From positions 1 through 64,000 of the forward strand of contig NZ_VRUU01000008.1 in the NCBI RefSeq assembly GCF_008039875.1: a DNA stretch of 64,000 nucleotides. Direction: 5' to 3'. The stretch comes from Methylobacterium sp. WL119 (GTDB lineage Bacteria; Pseudomonadota; Alphaproteobacteria; Rhizobiales; Beijerinckiaceae). Made by a program: the position numbers and the translations under genes. The notes beneath the pieces are model-generated. The model saw nothing but the letters and a program-made list of their open reading frames with translations, made no database searches and was not told the DNA's origin. This document shows, in pieces, positions 1 through 8,688 of the stretch (its first letter is position 1; each line of letters begins with the position of its first letter).

Positions 1-117
1 GGAATGGAGGGTGACCGTGTCCCCGGACGCGATCTCGAGCACCGGCGGCAGCGCGGCGTCGAAGTAGCCGAGCACCATCTTGTCGGGGGTGGCCGGGATC
101 TCGTGATGCGTCGGCAT
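1..117 (-). CDS. fmdA: acetamidase/formamidase, N-terminal fragment
   Basis: The first 39 codons of a gene leaving the left edge of the window. The reading frame begins MPTHHEIPATPDK and continues with GYFDAALPPVLEIASGDTV, which is the usual opening of the FmdA/AmdA acetamidase/formamidase family, enzymes that hydrolyse formamide or acetamide to ammonia and the acid. The ATG (117-115) is only 14 bases after the urtE stop, so the gene is probably the last-but-not-least member of the urt operon. The link between an amide hydrolase and a urea-type ABC importer suggests that the transporter may take up short amides as well as urea. The catalytic part lies outside the window. Confidence 0.85.
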   Translation of the reverse strand, partial: MPTHHEIPATPDKMVLGYFDAALPPVLEIASGDTVTLHS

Positions 118-131
118 GTGCGCTCCTGATG

Positions 132-848
132 TCAGACGGCGATGTGGCGGGTGAGGTCGGCGTGGCTGATCGCGCCGCGCTCGCTCCGCTCGACGATGCC
201 CCCGCGCGAGAGGACCACGACGGAGTCGGCGAGGCGGATCGCGAAATCGAGATACTGCTCGACGAGCAGCACGGTGATCCGACCTTTGAGGCCGGCGATC
301 ACTGCCTCGATCGCCGAGACGATTGAGGGCTGGATGCCCTCGGTCGGCTCGTCGAGGAGCAGCAGCCGCGGGCGCGTCGCCAGCGCGCGGGCGATGGCGA
401 GTTGCTGCTGCTGCCCGCCCGAGAGGTTGCCCCCGGGCCGGTGCCAAAGCTCGCGCAACGCAGGAAACAGCGCCGCCGCCTCGTCCACCGCCCCGGTGCG
501 CTCCAGCCCGTGAGCGCGGGCGGCGACGCGCAGGTTCTCTGCGACGGTCAAATCCGAAAAGATCTCGCGGCCCTGCGGCACCGTCGCAAGCCCGCCCCGC
601 GCGCGCCGATCGATCGGCCAGGATGCGATCTCGTCTTCGTCGAAGGCGATCCGCCCGCGGCTCGCCGGGATCAGCCCGGCCAGACACCGCAGCAGCGTGG
701 TCTTGCCCGCGCCGTTGCGGCCGAGCACTGCAAGGCAGCTGCCCGGTTCGATCGTGAGCGCGACGCCGCGCAGCACCTGCGCGCTGCCGTAATGCTGGTC
801 GAGCCCCTCGACCGTGAGCCGCATCGGCGGTGCTTCGGGCATGCTCAT
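132..848 (-). CDS. urtE: urea/amide ABC transporter ATP-binding protein UrtE
   Basis: A 238-residue ABC ATPase of the branched-chain amino acid (LivF-like) type that energises the urea importer at the inner membrane. It has Walker A GRNGAGKTTL near residue 40, signature LSGGQQQQLAIARAL and Walker B RLLLLDEPTEG, the latter being typical of UrtE/LivF. The chosen ATG (848-846) overlaps the urtD stop as ATGA; a second ATG two codons later is also possible. Its position last of the five urt genes matches the canonical urtABCDE order. There is no sign of damage. Confidence 0.95.
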   Translation of the reverse strand: MSMPEAPPMRLTVEGLDQHYGSAQVLRGVALTIEPGSCLAVLGRNGAGKTTLLRCLAGLIPASRGRIAFDEDEIASWPIDRRARGGLATVPQGREIFSDLTVAENLRVAARAHGLERTGAVDEAAALFPALRELWHRPGGNLSGGQQQQLAIARALATRPRLLLLDEPTEGIQPSIVSAIEAVIAGLKGRITVLLVEQYLDFAIRLADSVVVLSRGGIVERSERGAISHADLTRHIAV

Positions 849-1555
849 CGGCCTAGAAACACCTCGATCACGCGGGCATCTGCCCGAGCGCCGCGCATCC
901 CGCCCTCGTAGAGGGTGCGGCCCTCGTGCAGCACCGTCACCCGGTCCGCGATGGCCTCGACGAAGGCCATGTCGTGCTCGATCACCACGATGGCCCGGTC
1001 GGGCCTTCGCAGCGCGCGGATCAGCGCGGCGGTGCGCTCGGTCTCCGCGTCCGAGAGCCCCGCCACCGGCTCGTCGAGCAGGATGATCCTGGGGTTCGAA
1101 CCCAGCACCATGCCGATTTCCAGCCACTGCTTCTCGCCGTGGGCAAGTGCCCCGGCGAGTGCGTGCGCGCGGGGTTCGAGGCCGATCTCGCCGAGCACCG
1201 CCCCGATGCGCGCGGCGCGCTCCGATGCCGGGAGCCCAGCGCCGCAGCCGATGTCGAGGTTTTCGTACACCGTCAGCGCCGGGAAGACGCTCGGCTTCTG
1301 GAACTTGCGCCGCACGCCTGCCTTGGCGATCCCAGCCTCGGAGCACTTGGCTAGGTCCAGGCTGTCGCCGAGCATCACCCGACCGCGGAGGGGCTTGGTG
1401 ATTCCGGAGATCACGTCGAGGAGCGTGGTCTTGCCGGCCCCGTTCGGGCCGATGACGGCGCGGACCTCGCCGGCATCGACGGCGAGCGATAGCGCGGTCA
1501 GCGCCCGGAAGCGGCCGAAGACCACATCGAGCTTGTCGACCAGAAGGGCGCTCAC
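845..1555 (-). CDS. urtD: urea/amide ABC transporter ATP-binding protein UrtD
   Basis: The second ABC ATPase of the importer (LivG-like), 236 residues from the start chosen here. Visible motifs are Walker A GPNGAGKTTL, the signature AHGEKQWLEIGMVL and Walker B RIILLDEPVAG. I chose the GTG at 1555-1553 because it overlaps the urtC stop (GTGA) and is preceded at short distance by GGAGGGGG in the end of urtC, a strong ribosome site. An upstream in-frame ATG at 1579 would add eight residues inside urtC. Expected to pair with UrtE on the UrtBC permease. Confidence 0.94.
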   Translation of the reverse strand: MSALLVDKLDVVFGRFRALTALSLAVDAGEVRAVIGPNGAGKTTLLDVISGITKPLRGRVMLGDSLDLAKCSEAGIAKAGVRRKFQKPSVFPALTVYENLDIGCGAGLPASERAARIGAVLGEIGLEPRAHALAGALAHGEKQWLEIGMVLGSNPRIILLDEPVAGLSDAETERTAALIRALRRPDRAIVVIEHDMAFVEAIADRVTVLHEGRTLYEGGMRGARADARVIEVFLGR

Positions 1556-2667
1556 CGGCCCCCTCCGTTGCGCAGCCATGTCGGCTTGGTGCGGAGGGAG
1601 GCGAAGTCGAGCAGGCCGTTCGGCAATGCCAGCACCACCACGAGCACCAGCCCCGACAGGATGAAGGGCCACGCCTCCGGCATCGCCGCACTGAGCCAGA
1701 ATTTGAGCGCGTTGACTGCGACCGCGCCGATCACCGCACCGCCGAGCCGACCCATCCCGCCGATCGCCACCCAGACCGCGATCTCGATCGACAGGTCGGG
1801 GGCGAGCACCCGTGGGTTGATGATGCCGACCTGCGGCACGTAGAGCACGCCGGCCAGCGCCGCGATCATCGCCGAGAGGCACCAGATCCCGAGCTTCAGC
1901 CGTGTCGTGCCGTAGCCGAGGGTGCGCAGCCGGGTCTCGTCGTCGCGGCACGCCAGCATGCGTCGCCCGATCCGCCCCGCTACCAGCGCGCGGGTGCCGA
2001 CGAGAACCGCCGCCAGCGCGCCGAGCGAGGCTAGGGCGAGGCCCGTCGTCACGGCCGCCGAGCCCATCGGATATCCGAACAGCAGCGGGAAGCCGGTCAT
2101 GCCGTTGTTGCCGCCAAGCCCGGTATCGTTGCGGAACATCAGCAACATGGCGACGTAGACGAGTGCCTGGCTGATGATCGAGAAGTAGACGCCGTTCACC
2201 CGCGAGCGGAACGAGGCGAAGCCGAAGACGAAGGCGACGGCCCCCGACAGCGCCATCGCCAGGAACAGGGCGTAGGGCGCGTTGGTGAGCCCGGCCCAGT
2301 AGGCCGGCAGCGTCTTCCAGCCCATGAACTGCACGAAGTCCGGCGCGACCCCCGTCGCGGAGAACGCGTGCGACAACAGGTGCATGGCGCAGACGTAGCC
2401 GCCGATGGCGAAGAACAGCCCGTGACCGAGGCTGAGGATTCCGAGGTAGCCCCAGATGAGGTCGAGCGACACGGCGAGGATCGCGAAGACGGCGAGTTGC
2501 CCGATCGTGTTGACGACGTAGGGGGCGGGCTTCAGTCCGACGAGCACCAGGCAAGCAGCCAGGATTAGCAGCAGGATGCCGACGAGGAGCGGTTCGTGAA
2601 GCCACGCGGCCGACCGACGCGGACGAGCATTGACCGGGGACGGCAGGCTGTCGGCTGCCCCGCTCAT
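1552..2667 (-). CDS. urtC: urea/amide ABC transporter permease UrtC
   Basis: A 371-residue LivM-like inner-membrane permease with many hydrophobic spans, starting with one near residues 30-50 (LLVGILLLILAACLVLV) and the family block SLDLIWGYLGILSLGHG near residue 75. It forms the channel with UrtB. The ATG at 2667-2665 overlaps the urtB stop as ATGA, so translation is coupled. Length and order are normal for urtC. Confidence 0.95.
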   Translation of the reverse strand: MSGAADSLPSPVNARPRRSAAWLHEPLLVGILLLILAACLVLVGLKPAPYVVNTIGQLAVFAILAVSLDLIWGYLGILSLGHGLFFAIGGYVCAMHLLSHAFSATGVAPDFVQFMGWKTLPAYWAGLTNAPYALFLAMALSGAVAFVFGFASFRSRVNGVYFSIISQALVYVAMLLMFRNDTGLGGNNGMTGFPLLFGYPMGSAAVTTGLALASLGALAAVLVGTRALVAGRIGRRMLACRDDETRLRTLGYGTTRLKLGIWCLSAMIAALAGVLYVPQVGIINPRVLAPDLSIEIAVWVAIGGMGRLGGAVIGAVAVNALKFWLSAAMPEAWPFILSGLVLVVVLALPNGLLDFASLRTKPTWLRNGGGR

Positions 2668-4322
2668 CGCCGACGCCTCGCAACGAATAGGCCCTCGGGG
2701 CGTCGTTGGAGGAACACGATGATGCCGACGAGCACGATCACCTTGGCCGCGACCGCCCCGTAGAACGGCTCGATCAGCACGTTGGCCCCGCCGATGCCGA
2801 GCGCCGCCACCACCGTCCCGACCACGGTGCCGACGCCGCCCAGGACCACCACCATGAAGCTGTCGACAATGAAGGTCGCGCCCATGCCCGGATTGACGCT
2901 GTAGATCGGGCATAGGGCCACTCCCGCGAGCCCAGCGAGCCCTGAGCCGAAACCGAAGGCGAGGCGGTCGACCCGTCGGGTCCTAATGCCGAGCGCGCCG
3001 GCCATGTCGCGGTTCTGCGTCACCGCGCGGATGTCGAGGCCGAGCGGCGTGCGCTTGAGGATCAGCAGCGTCGCGGCGAGCGTCACCGCGGCGAAGGCGA
3101 TGGCGAAGAGCCGGTTCCAGGTGACGATGAAGTCGGCGTAGAGCGGGACACCGCCGCTGACGTAGGACGGCATGCCGAACTGTAGGTTCTGCGAGCCGAA
3201 GACGACGCGCACAAGATTGATCAGGAACAGGCTCACCGCCCATGTGGCGAGCAGGCTCATCAGCGGCCTTCGGTAGAGGTGGCGTAGGATCAAAGCCTCG
3301 ACGACGATGCCGACGCCGGCCGATGCCAGGAACGCGACGGGAATCGCCGCGACGAGGTAGAGGTCGATCAGACCCGGCGCGACCATCCGAAAGGCCTCCT
3401 GCACGCCGTAGGCGGCATAGGCGCCGACCATGATGAGCTCGCCCTGGGCGAGGTTGATCACCCCCATCAGCCCGAAGATGATCGCGAGGCCGACCGCTGC
3501 CATAAACAGGATGCTGGCAAAGCTCAGGGCGTTGTAGGAGAGCGCGAGTCCATCGCCGATGGTGACCGCGCGTTCGACCCGCGCGATCCCCGCATCGAGC
3601 GCGGCTTTGAACGCCGGATCCGCGGCATAGGCCGGATCGGTCCGCAAACTCGCGAGCCGGGAGCGTGCGGCGCTCGACGGGGCGTCGGCGATGGCGCCGA
3701 TGGCCGCCCGGCGGCGCGCGGGCTCGGGGGCGTTCAGCGCGGCGGCCTGCATTGCCTGAACGATCGCGGCGCGTAGAACCGCATCCGTCTCGGCGGCGCG
3801 GGCGCGCTCCAGGATGGTGTCGGCCTCGGGCACCGCTGCGGCCCGTCGCTCCAGGGTGGCGAGTCCGGCCGAACGCTGGGCGGTGCTGGCGCCGGTGAGC
3901 AGCGCGACGACCCCAGCGCCTGTCTCGACGAGCCCGCGTTGGCGCAGGCCGAGGACCGGCGAGCGTGCGCCGGCGGCCGACCGCGTCGCGCCGGTCGCGG
4001 CATCGCGGCCTTCGCTGCCCCCTGGGCGATCGAGCAGGACCGACGTGTCCCCGACGCAGGCGAGGCGTCGGTCGAGCAGCGCCCGCAGGATGGAGCCGGA
4101 GAACGCGAGGTCGTCGGCGCTGGCGGTGGCGGCGGATCGGACAACATCATCCGCGCCGCGAGCGAGGCCGGCTCCGTCGCTGCAGACGGCCCTGGCGAGG
4201 GCCGAGCGGTCGATGGGGTCCGCAGCGGCCTGCGCCATCGAAGCGGACACCATCAGGATCAAGGCGAGGGCGACCCGCACCCCGCGAACGAGAAACGACA
4301 CCGGTTGCGGCAACTCAGCCAT
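2664..4322 (-). CDS. urtB: urea/amide ABC transporter permease UrtB with periplasmic N-terminal domain
   Basis: A 552-residue LivH-like permease. Residues about 12-35 are a signal/anchor segment ending near AQAAADP, followed by an Ala-rich extracytoplasmic region to about residue 265, then the multi-span permease beginning ALSFASILFMAAVGLAIIFG and GVINLAQGELIMVGAYAAYG. The long N-terminal extension is normal for UrtB and distinguishes it from LivH. The start at 4322 overlaps the end of urtA by eight bases; a more upstream ATG at 4352 lies deeper in urtA and is less likely. Confidence 0.94.
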   Translation of the reverse strand: MAELPQPVSFLVRGVRVALALILMVSASMAQAAADPIDRSALARAVCSDGAGLARGADDVVRSAATASADDLAFSGSILRALLDRRLACVGDTSVLLDRPGGSEGRDAATGATRSAAGARSPVLGLRQRGLVETGAGVVALLTGASTAQRSAGLATLERRAAAVPEADTILERARAAETDAVLRAAIVQAMQAAALNAPEPARRRAAIGAIADAPSSAARSRLASLRTDPAYAADPAFKAALDAGIARVERAVTIGDGLALSYNALSFASILFMAAVGLAIIFGLMGVINLAQGELIMVGAYAAYGVQEAFRMVAPGLIDLYLVAAIPVAFLASAGVGIVVEALILRHLYRRPLMSLLATWAVSLFLINLVRVVFGSQNLQFGMPSYVSGGVPLYADFIVTWNRLFAIAFAAVTLAATLLILKRTPLGLDIRAVTQNRDMAGALGIRTRRVDRLAFGFGSGLAGLAGVALCPIYSVNPGMGATFIVDSFMVVVLGGVGTVVGTVVAALGIGGANVLIEPFYGAVAAKVIVLVGIIVFLQRRPEGLFVARRRR

Positions 4323-5550
4323 ACGGGCTGAACGGCACAGGCTTGGGGGCATCCGGCGACTGCCACAAGACGTCGAAGCCGCGCTTCTCGTTGACCGAGC
4401 CGATGAAGATCCCGCGCGAGACGTAGTTGTTCTCGCCTGTCATGGTCAGCGTGTAACCGGACGGTCCCTCGTAGCTGAGCCCTGCAAAGGCCTTGCGCAC
4501 CTCGGGCACCGCGAAGCTCTTCGCCTTCGCGGCCGCCAGCGCCCAAAGCTGGACGCTGTCGTAGGCCGACACCATCGGATCGATCACCGTGTCGGCGCTG
4601 AAGGGCACGTTCTTGGCCTTCACATAGGCCGCCCAATCCGAAAGGAACGCCGCGTTGCGTTCACCCTTGGCGGCCTGAAGGTATGCCCAGCAATTGAGAT
4701 GCCCGATCAGCTTGGTCGTATCCAGGCCCTCCAGATCCGCCTCGACCATGTCGAGGCCGAGGATCGGCACGTCGGTGGCGAGAATGCCTTGGTTGGCGAA
4801 CTCGCGTAGGAAGTCCGGGATCGAGGAGCCGACGACAGTGAGGACGACGATCGGCTGGCCGCCGGGCTGGGCGGCGAACGTGCGGATCTGGTTCACCAGC
4901 GTCTGAAAGTTCGAGAAGCCGAGCGGCACGTACTCCTCGCGCCACGCGCTCTCGGCGATGCCCTTGGACGCCCAGTATCCCTTCAGGATCTTGTTGATGG
5001 TCCGCGGCCAGACGTAGTCCGAGCCGATCATGAAAAAGCGCTTGGCGGACACGCCCTCGGACCCCATCAGGTAATCCACGGCCGGCAGCACGGAACTTGC
5101 CGGCGGCGAGTTCACGTAGACGACGTTCTTGGAGTTCTCCTCGCCCTCGAAATGGAGCGGATAGAACAGCAGGCCGTCGTTCTGCTCCACCACCGGCAGC
5201 ACGGATTTGCGCGACACCGAGGTCCAGCAGCCGAACAGGGCGGCGACCTTCTCCTGTTGCAGCATCTGCCGGCCGATCTGCGCGTAGAGCGGCCAATCGG
5301 AGGCCGGATCCGAGGTGACGACCTCGACTTGGCGCCCGTTGACGCCGCCCTTGGCGTTCAGCTGGTCTGCGGCCATGCGGACGACATAGTTGAGCCGCCC
5401 CTCGATGTTGGCCATCGTTCCAGACGATGAGAACAGGCAGCCGAGCTTGACCGTCTCTGCCGCCCAAGCTGGGCGAATCAGGGCTGGGGCGGCGAGCGCC
5501 GCGGCGGTTCCGATCAAGCCCCGTCTCGTGAATTCTGCCATCGGACCCAT
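4315..5550 (-). CDS. urtA: urea/amide-binding periplasmic protein UrtA
   Basis: A 411-residue substrate-binding protein of the importer. It opens with a Tat-like signal (TRRGLIGTAAALAAPALI, cleavage probably after AWA), then the UrtA-specific start of the mature protein, VKLGCLFSSSGTMANIEG, and the family blocks GCWTSVSRKSVLPVVE and LLFYPLHFEGEE. The ATG at 5550 follows GGCAGGGGC; an ATG at 5541 is an alternative. It is the first gene of urtABCDE-fmdA. Urea and short amides are the likely ligands; no urease gene is visible here. Confidence 0.95.
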   Translation of the reverse strand: MGPMAEFTRRGLIGTAAALAAPALIRPAWAAETVKLGCLFSSSGTMANIEGRLNYVVRMAADQLNAKGGVNGRQVEVVTSDPASDWPLYAQIGRQMLQQEKVAALFGCWTSVSRKSVLPVVEQNDGLLFYPLHFEGEENSKNVVYVNSPPASSVLPAVDYLMGSEGVSAKRFFMIGSDYVWPRTINKILKGYWASKGIAESAWREEYVPLGFSNFQTLVNQIRTFAAQPGGQPIVVLTVVGSSIPDFLREFANQGILATDVPILGLDMVEADLEGLDTTKLIGHLNCWAYLQAAKGERNAAFLSDWAAYVKAKNVPFSADTVIDPMVSAYDSVQLWALAAAKAKSFAVPEVRKAFAGLSYEGPSGYTLTMTGENNYVSRGIFIGSVNEKRGFDVLWQSPDAPKPVPFSPYG

Positions 5551-5673
5551 GCCCCTGCCTCGCTGTCGGATTGTCCGGGCGCGGGGCTGTGCGCGGAAGA
5601 CCAAAGTGACTGCAGGCATGGCGGCGGCGTGCGCAAATGGCCGGCATGGCGCCCGCCCTGTGGGCGCGGTCGT

Positions 5674-5701
5674 GCCCAAACGTCAAAATTGCCGTTTGGG
5701 C
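5674..5701. promoter_or_regulatory. 9-bp inverted repeat upstream of urtA
   Basis: Perfect arms GCCCAAACG (5674-5682) and CGTTTGGGC (5693-5701) separated by ten AT-rich bases, 124 bp upstream of the urtA start and between urtA and the divergent orphan orfA. The symmetry and spacing suit a protein operator better than a terminator, since no T-run follows on either strand. I could not find a convincing sigma-54 promoter beside it. Confidence 0.4.
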
Positions 5702-5807
5702 GTCGGTCCGGCTCTTGCAGAGATCGGGCATTCCAAGGCGTCGAGGGCGCCGCGAAGACTGCTCTTGCATCGCGGCGACCGGACGGCTCCGAACAGGGAA
5801 GCTGCGC

Positions 5808-6176
5808 ATGCGTCGATCCCGGCATACCGACCAGGAAGTGGCGTTCCTCCTGAAGGAGGCCGCAGCCGGGACCGCCATCGCGGAGATCTGCTCCGCCGCG
5901 CACGTCTCGATCGGTACGTTCTACCGCTGGCGCCGACGGCTCGGCGGCCTGCCGCCGGAGGGTGTCGAGCGGCTGGGGCAAGTCGAGCGCGAGAACGCGA
6001 GGCTTCGCGACGAGGTCCTGCGCCTGCGCAGCGCCTTGCGCGCCGCCTCCACTCACGCGTCCGATGCCCGTCGTGCGCCCGGCGCGAAACCGGACAATCG
6101 TATACCGGCGCCCGTGCATCATCGCGGCGGTGCCGCCTCCGTCGGTCGCTATGCCTTCGTCCGTGGAGCGAATTGA
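5808..6176 (+). CDS. orphan IS3-type transposase OrfA-like protein
   Basis: 122 residues. Residues 1-45 (RRSRHTDQEVAFLLKEA ... GTFYRWRRRLGG) are the helix-turn-helix of IS3/IS911-type OrfA, and residues about 48-80 form the usual leucine-zipper-like coiled coil (VERLGQVERENARLRDEVLR). After that the sequence (from HASDARRAPGAK) is no longer OrfA-like, and no orfB or terminal repeats follow. It is therefore a remnant whose C terminus comes from flanking DNA. The ATG at 5808 is preceded by AGGGAAGC. Confidence 0.6.
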   Translation: MRRSRHTDQEVAFLLKEAAAGTAIAEICSAAHVSIGTFYRWRRRLGGLPPEGVERLGQVERENARLRDEVLRLRSALRAASTHASDARRAPGAKPDNRIPAPVHHRGGAASVGRYAFVRGAN

Positions 6177-6375
6177 CGAACCACCGCGGCGACGCCGGTC
6201 GACGGTCACGTCCGGAGGCTGTCGGAATGTGAAGGGCGCCACCACGTGATCCTGACGCGAGATGATCCAGGCGGCGTTGAGCGACGTCATGAACGGGCTT
6301 ACAGCACCGCTCGGGTGAAGCCGTCGGCGCTGAATTGATCGAGCGGTCCGACGGCACTAGGCCGGGACCCGGCAT

Positions 6376-6870
6376 TCAGGCGTTTGGGCGCTTTGGCATC
6401 AGACCGGCGGCGGCAGCGATGTAGGCGACCACGTTCGCGACGATGGCGACGAAGACGGCATCGACCAGCACAGAGCCACGGGCGGCGAGGATCCCTCCGA
6501 TCGAGCTCGTGGCCACGAGCCCCGCACGGGCGACGGCGGTGTTGAACCCCTGGGCCAAGCTACTGTAGCGTTCGTCGACGGAACCGACCGCCGCGCTCGT
6601 GAGCGGTGCCACGGCATAGGCCATGCCGAGTGCCGCGACGAAGGTGCCGGGCAGAACCGTCGACCCGTGGGCGTTGTGTCCGCCGATACGCAGAAGCAGA
6701 GGGAACCCGGCCGCGACGGCCAGGGGACCTGCAATCAGGCGGGGTCTGGACGCGATCCGGCCCGCGAGGCCGCTGAGAACCAGCGAGCCGATGGCGACAA
6801 CGAGTGGTAGCGGCAGGAGCGCCACCCCGGCGACCGTCGAACCCGAATGTCCGAGAGCGGAGACGGTGCG
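6376..6870 (-). pseudogene. MFS transporter remnant (DHA2/QacA-like C-terminal part)
   Basis: The reading frame encodes the last third of a major-facilitator drug:H+ antiporter: VAGVALLPLPLVVAIGS, then IASRPRLIAGPLAVAAG, and the characteristic AYAVAPLTSAAVGSV with an SLAQGFNTAVARAGLVA block. Upstream of about 6870 the frame stays open but no longer resembles a transporter, so at least eight membrane spans are missing. A GTG at 6825 could initiate a 149-residue product, but a functional carrier is unlikely. It sits among other remnants between urt and the stress island. Confidence 0.7.
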
Positions 6871-6993
6871 GACCGGGCAGTCTTCGTCCGGCTTCCGCGT
6901 GTGAGGCGCCGCATCGATCCGCCGCGATGCTGGAGCGTCATGACGTCGGAGCGTCGTGATGCCGTGGCCCTTCGGATCGAGGCGCGACGGTTC

Positions 6994-7215
6994 TCAGCTC
7001 GTGTCCCGGTAGGGCGGCAGGCGGCCGCTCTCGCGCAGCACCGCCTCCGTGCCCTCGATCAAGAGATCGTTGACCTCGCAGGTGCGTGCAAACGAGCGTT
7101 CCATCGGGCGCTGTAGCAGCACGGCCGGCCGGTCGACCTTTGCGCGCCGTGTTGCCTCGCGGAGTGACGTGAGTGCGCCGCGCAGCAAGGTGCGCACGTC
7201 CGTGGCGCCGGGCAT
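6994..7215 (-). CDS. hypothetical protein, 73 residues
   Basis: A short Arg-rich, probably helical and soluble protein (DVRTLLRGALTSLREATRR near the N terminus; SFARTCEVNDLLIEGTEAVL in the middle). I do not recognise it. No signal peptide or membrane segment is seen and the ribosome site is weak. The third-position GC pattern fits coding, but overlapping frames are also open, so this is tentative. Confidence 0.4.
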   Translation of the reverse strand: MPGATDVRTLLRGALTSLREATRRAKVDRPAVLLQRPMERSFARTCEVNDLLIEGTEAVLRESGRLPPYRDTS

Positions 7216-7765
7216 TTGCGGTGACCGTCTGCAAGCAGCTACAAGTAATGACGGTCAAGCTTAGGCATGGCTGCTCGATTCGAGCAAATCGATTGTCAGT
7301 CGAGCGATCCGGTTCCGCACCGACGTCTTGGCTTTCATCGACGATGAATCGCCATTCAGGGCTGCTTAAGCATTTTAGGCTTACGACCTCGTCCACCCTT
7401 CCCCACCATTGCCTGCCACCTGCTGCTGACGGCCGAGCAGGACGCCGGAGGTTGCCTTGGTTTGGCGTATGGCGTTGCCCGAGCGTGCTCCGAACCGGTT
7501 CAAGCGTCCGCCCTATGGTATGGCACTTGGACTTGCAGAACGGATGGCATTGCCAAGTCTCCGAAGCCCGGTGTGATTATTGCCAAGCTGCGGCCAGCGG
7601 ATGTCCGGGCCCGTAGTCCGGCACGCCTTGCGGCTCCGACAGCGGGCTCCGATCGGCCTGAGGAGAGATGGGCCAGTGACGGGTTCGGGAAAGCAGGGTC
7701 GGGCCACTCGGGGGCATCGGGGCTTCCTCGTCGGGGTGCGTGGGATCCGAAGGTGGCCTGGGCGT
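7216..7765. other. intergenic stretch with no gene recognised
   Basis: About 550 bases with short frames on both strands, none with a clear ribosome site, family motif or consistent codon bias. The part 7250-7400 is AT-richer than its surroundings. I see no tRNA-like fold, repeat array or recognisable remnant. Confidence 0.5.
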
Positions 7766-8005
7766 TTAGCCCATGAAGTGCCAGGCGGCCTCGGACGTCG
7801 TGCGCTCGTGGGAGACGATGCCATCGGGTCGGAGCCCGACCTCGTCGATCCGGGCCTTCTCCGAGTGGTCGAGGGCGAGGTCCCGCTCCTTGGCGGCGGC
7901 GGCGTGCTCGCCGTTCGCAAGATGCCTGGCGGAATGCCGGTAATGGGCGGCGGCCCGGTCATGCTGGTGCGCGGCTTCCTCGCAGATCCGTGCCATCTTG
8001 CTCAT
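7766..8005 (-). CDS. small hypothetical protein, His/Ala-rich helical
   Basis: 79 residues, strongly helical, with many His and Glu (ARICEEAAHQHDRAAAHYR, then AKERDLALDHSEKARIDEVG). The family is not recognised. The ATG at 8005 is chosen because GGAAGGA lies eight bases upstream; an ATG at 8011 sits too close to it. It follows the Ala-rich exported protein gene by 51 bases on the same strand, so it is probably the third gene of the operon starting at 9558, under the FNR-type box at 9642. Confidence 0.6.
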   Translation of the reverse strand: MSKMARICEEAAHQHDRAAAHYRHSARHLANGEHAAAAKERDLALDHSEKARIDEVGLRPDGIVSHERTTSEAAWHFMG

Positions 8006-8056
8006 CGCCATCGTCCTTCCCCCGAATTGGTGCCCATCAGCCGCGTGCGGCCCTCG

Positions 8057-8626
8057 TCAGCCGCGGACCTGGCTCTGCGCCATGTCGCGGTCCCACGTCG
8101 TCCTGGCCGCCTCGCGGGCGGCGCGGGCGGCGTTCGCGGTGGCCGTCGCCGCGCGAACGATGGACGCACGCGCTCCGGATGCCGCCCGACGCATCGCCGC
8201 CATGTTGGAGCTGATCGAGGCCGCGACGGCATCCTGTGATTTCCGCACCGCCGCCTGCGTCGCCTCCACGGACTTCTGCGCGGAATCGGCGGCCTTGCGC
8301 ATCGAGGCGTTCGCCGAGACCCCCGCCGCCCTGTTGGCCGCGGCGATCTTGGTCTCGGCCCGGTTGGCGGCCTCCGCGGCGTCGGTGACGAGCTTCCCGA
8401 TCATGTCGGCGGATTGCTTCGGGGCACCCTTCACCGCCGCCTTCGAGGCCTGCATCGCGAGCCGGGCCGCCTCACGGGCCGCATCGGCGGCCTCGTTCGC
8501 CTCGCGCCCGGCCTCCCGCATCGTCGCCGCGGCATCCGTGGAAGGTGCCATCGGCGTTTGCGCCATCGCCGTCGTTATCGTCGTCAGGGCGAGGAAGGTC
8601 GCAGTCAGTACCGTCGTCGTTCTCAT
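8057..8626 (-). CDS. exported Ala-rich coiled-coil protein
   Basis: 189 residues. Residues 1-22 are a signal peptide (TTTVLTATFLALTTITTAMAQ). The mature part is a low-complexity Ala/Lys/Arg helical region with repeated small blocks such as NEAADAAREAARLAMQAS and AAEAANRAETKIAAANRAAG, suggesting a periplasmic helical bundle or lipoprotein-like rod without lipobox. The start at 8626 is preceded by GGATCGCGAC; an ATG at 8638 adds four residues. It lies 62 bases downstream of the PRC-barrel gene and is probably cotranscribed. Function unknown. Confidence 0.7.
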   Translation of the reverse strand: MRTTTVLTATFLALTTITTAMAQTPMAPSTDAAATMREAGREANEAADAAREAARLAMQASKAAVKGAPKQSADMIGKLVTDAAEAANRAETKIAAANRAAGVSANASMRKAADSAQKSVEATQAAVRKSQDAVAASISSNMAAMRRAASGARASIVRAATATANAARAAREAARTTWDRDMAQSQVRG

Positions 8627-8688
8627 GTCGCGATCCATTCGTGGTGTGGGGTGTAGACGGCAGGGCGGGCCTGCCGACGGGGGCGTTC

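Noticed and set aside
7462..7776. 104-codon plus-strand frame
   Set aside because: No ribosome site, no family motif, low-complexity Arg/Ala-rich tail.
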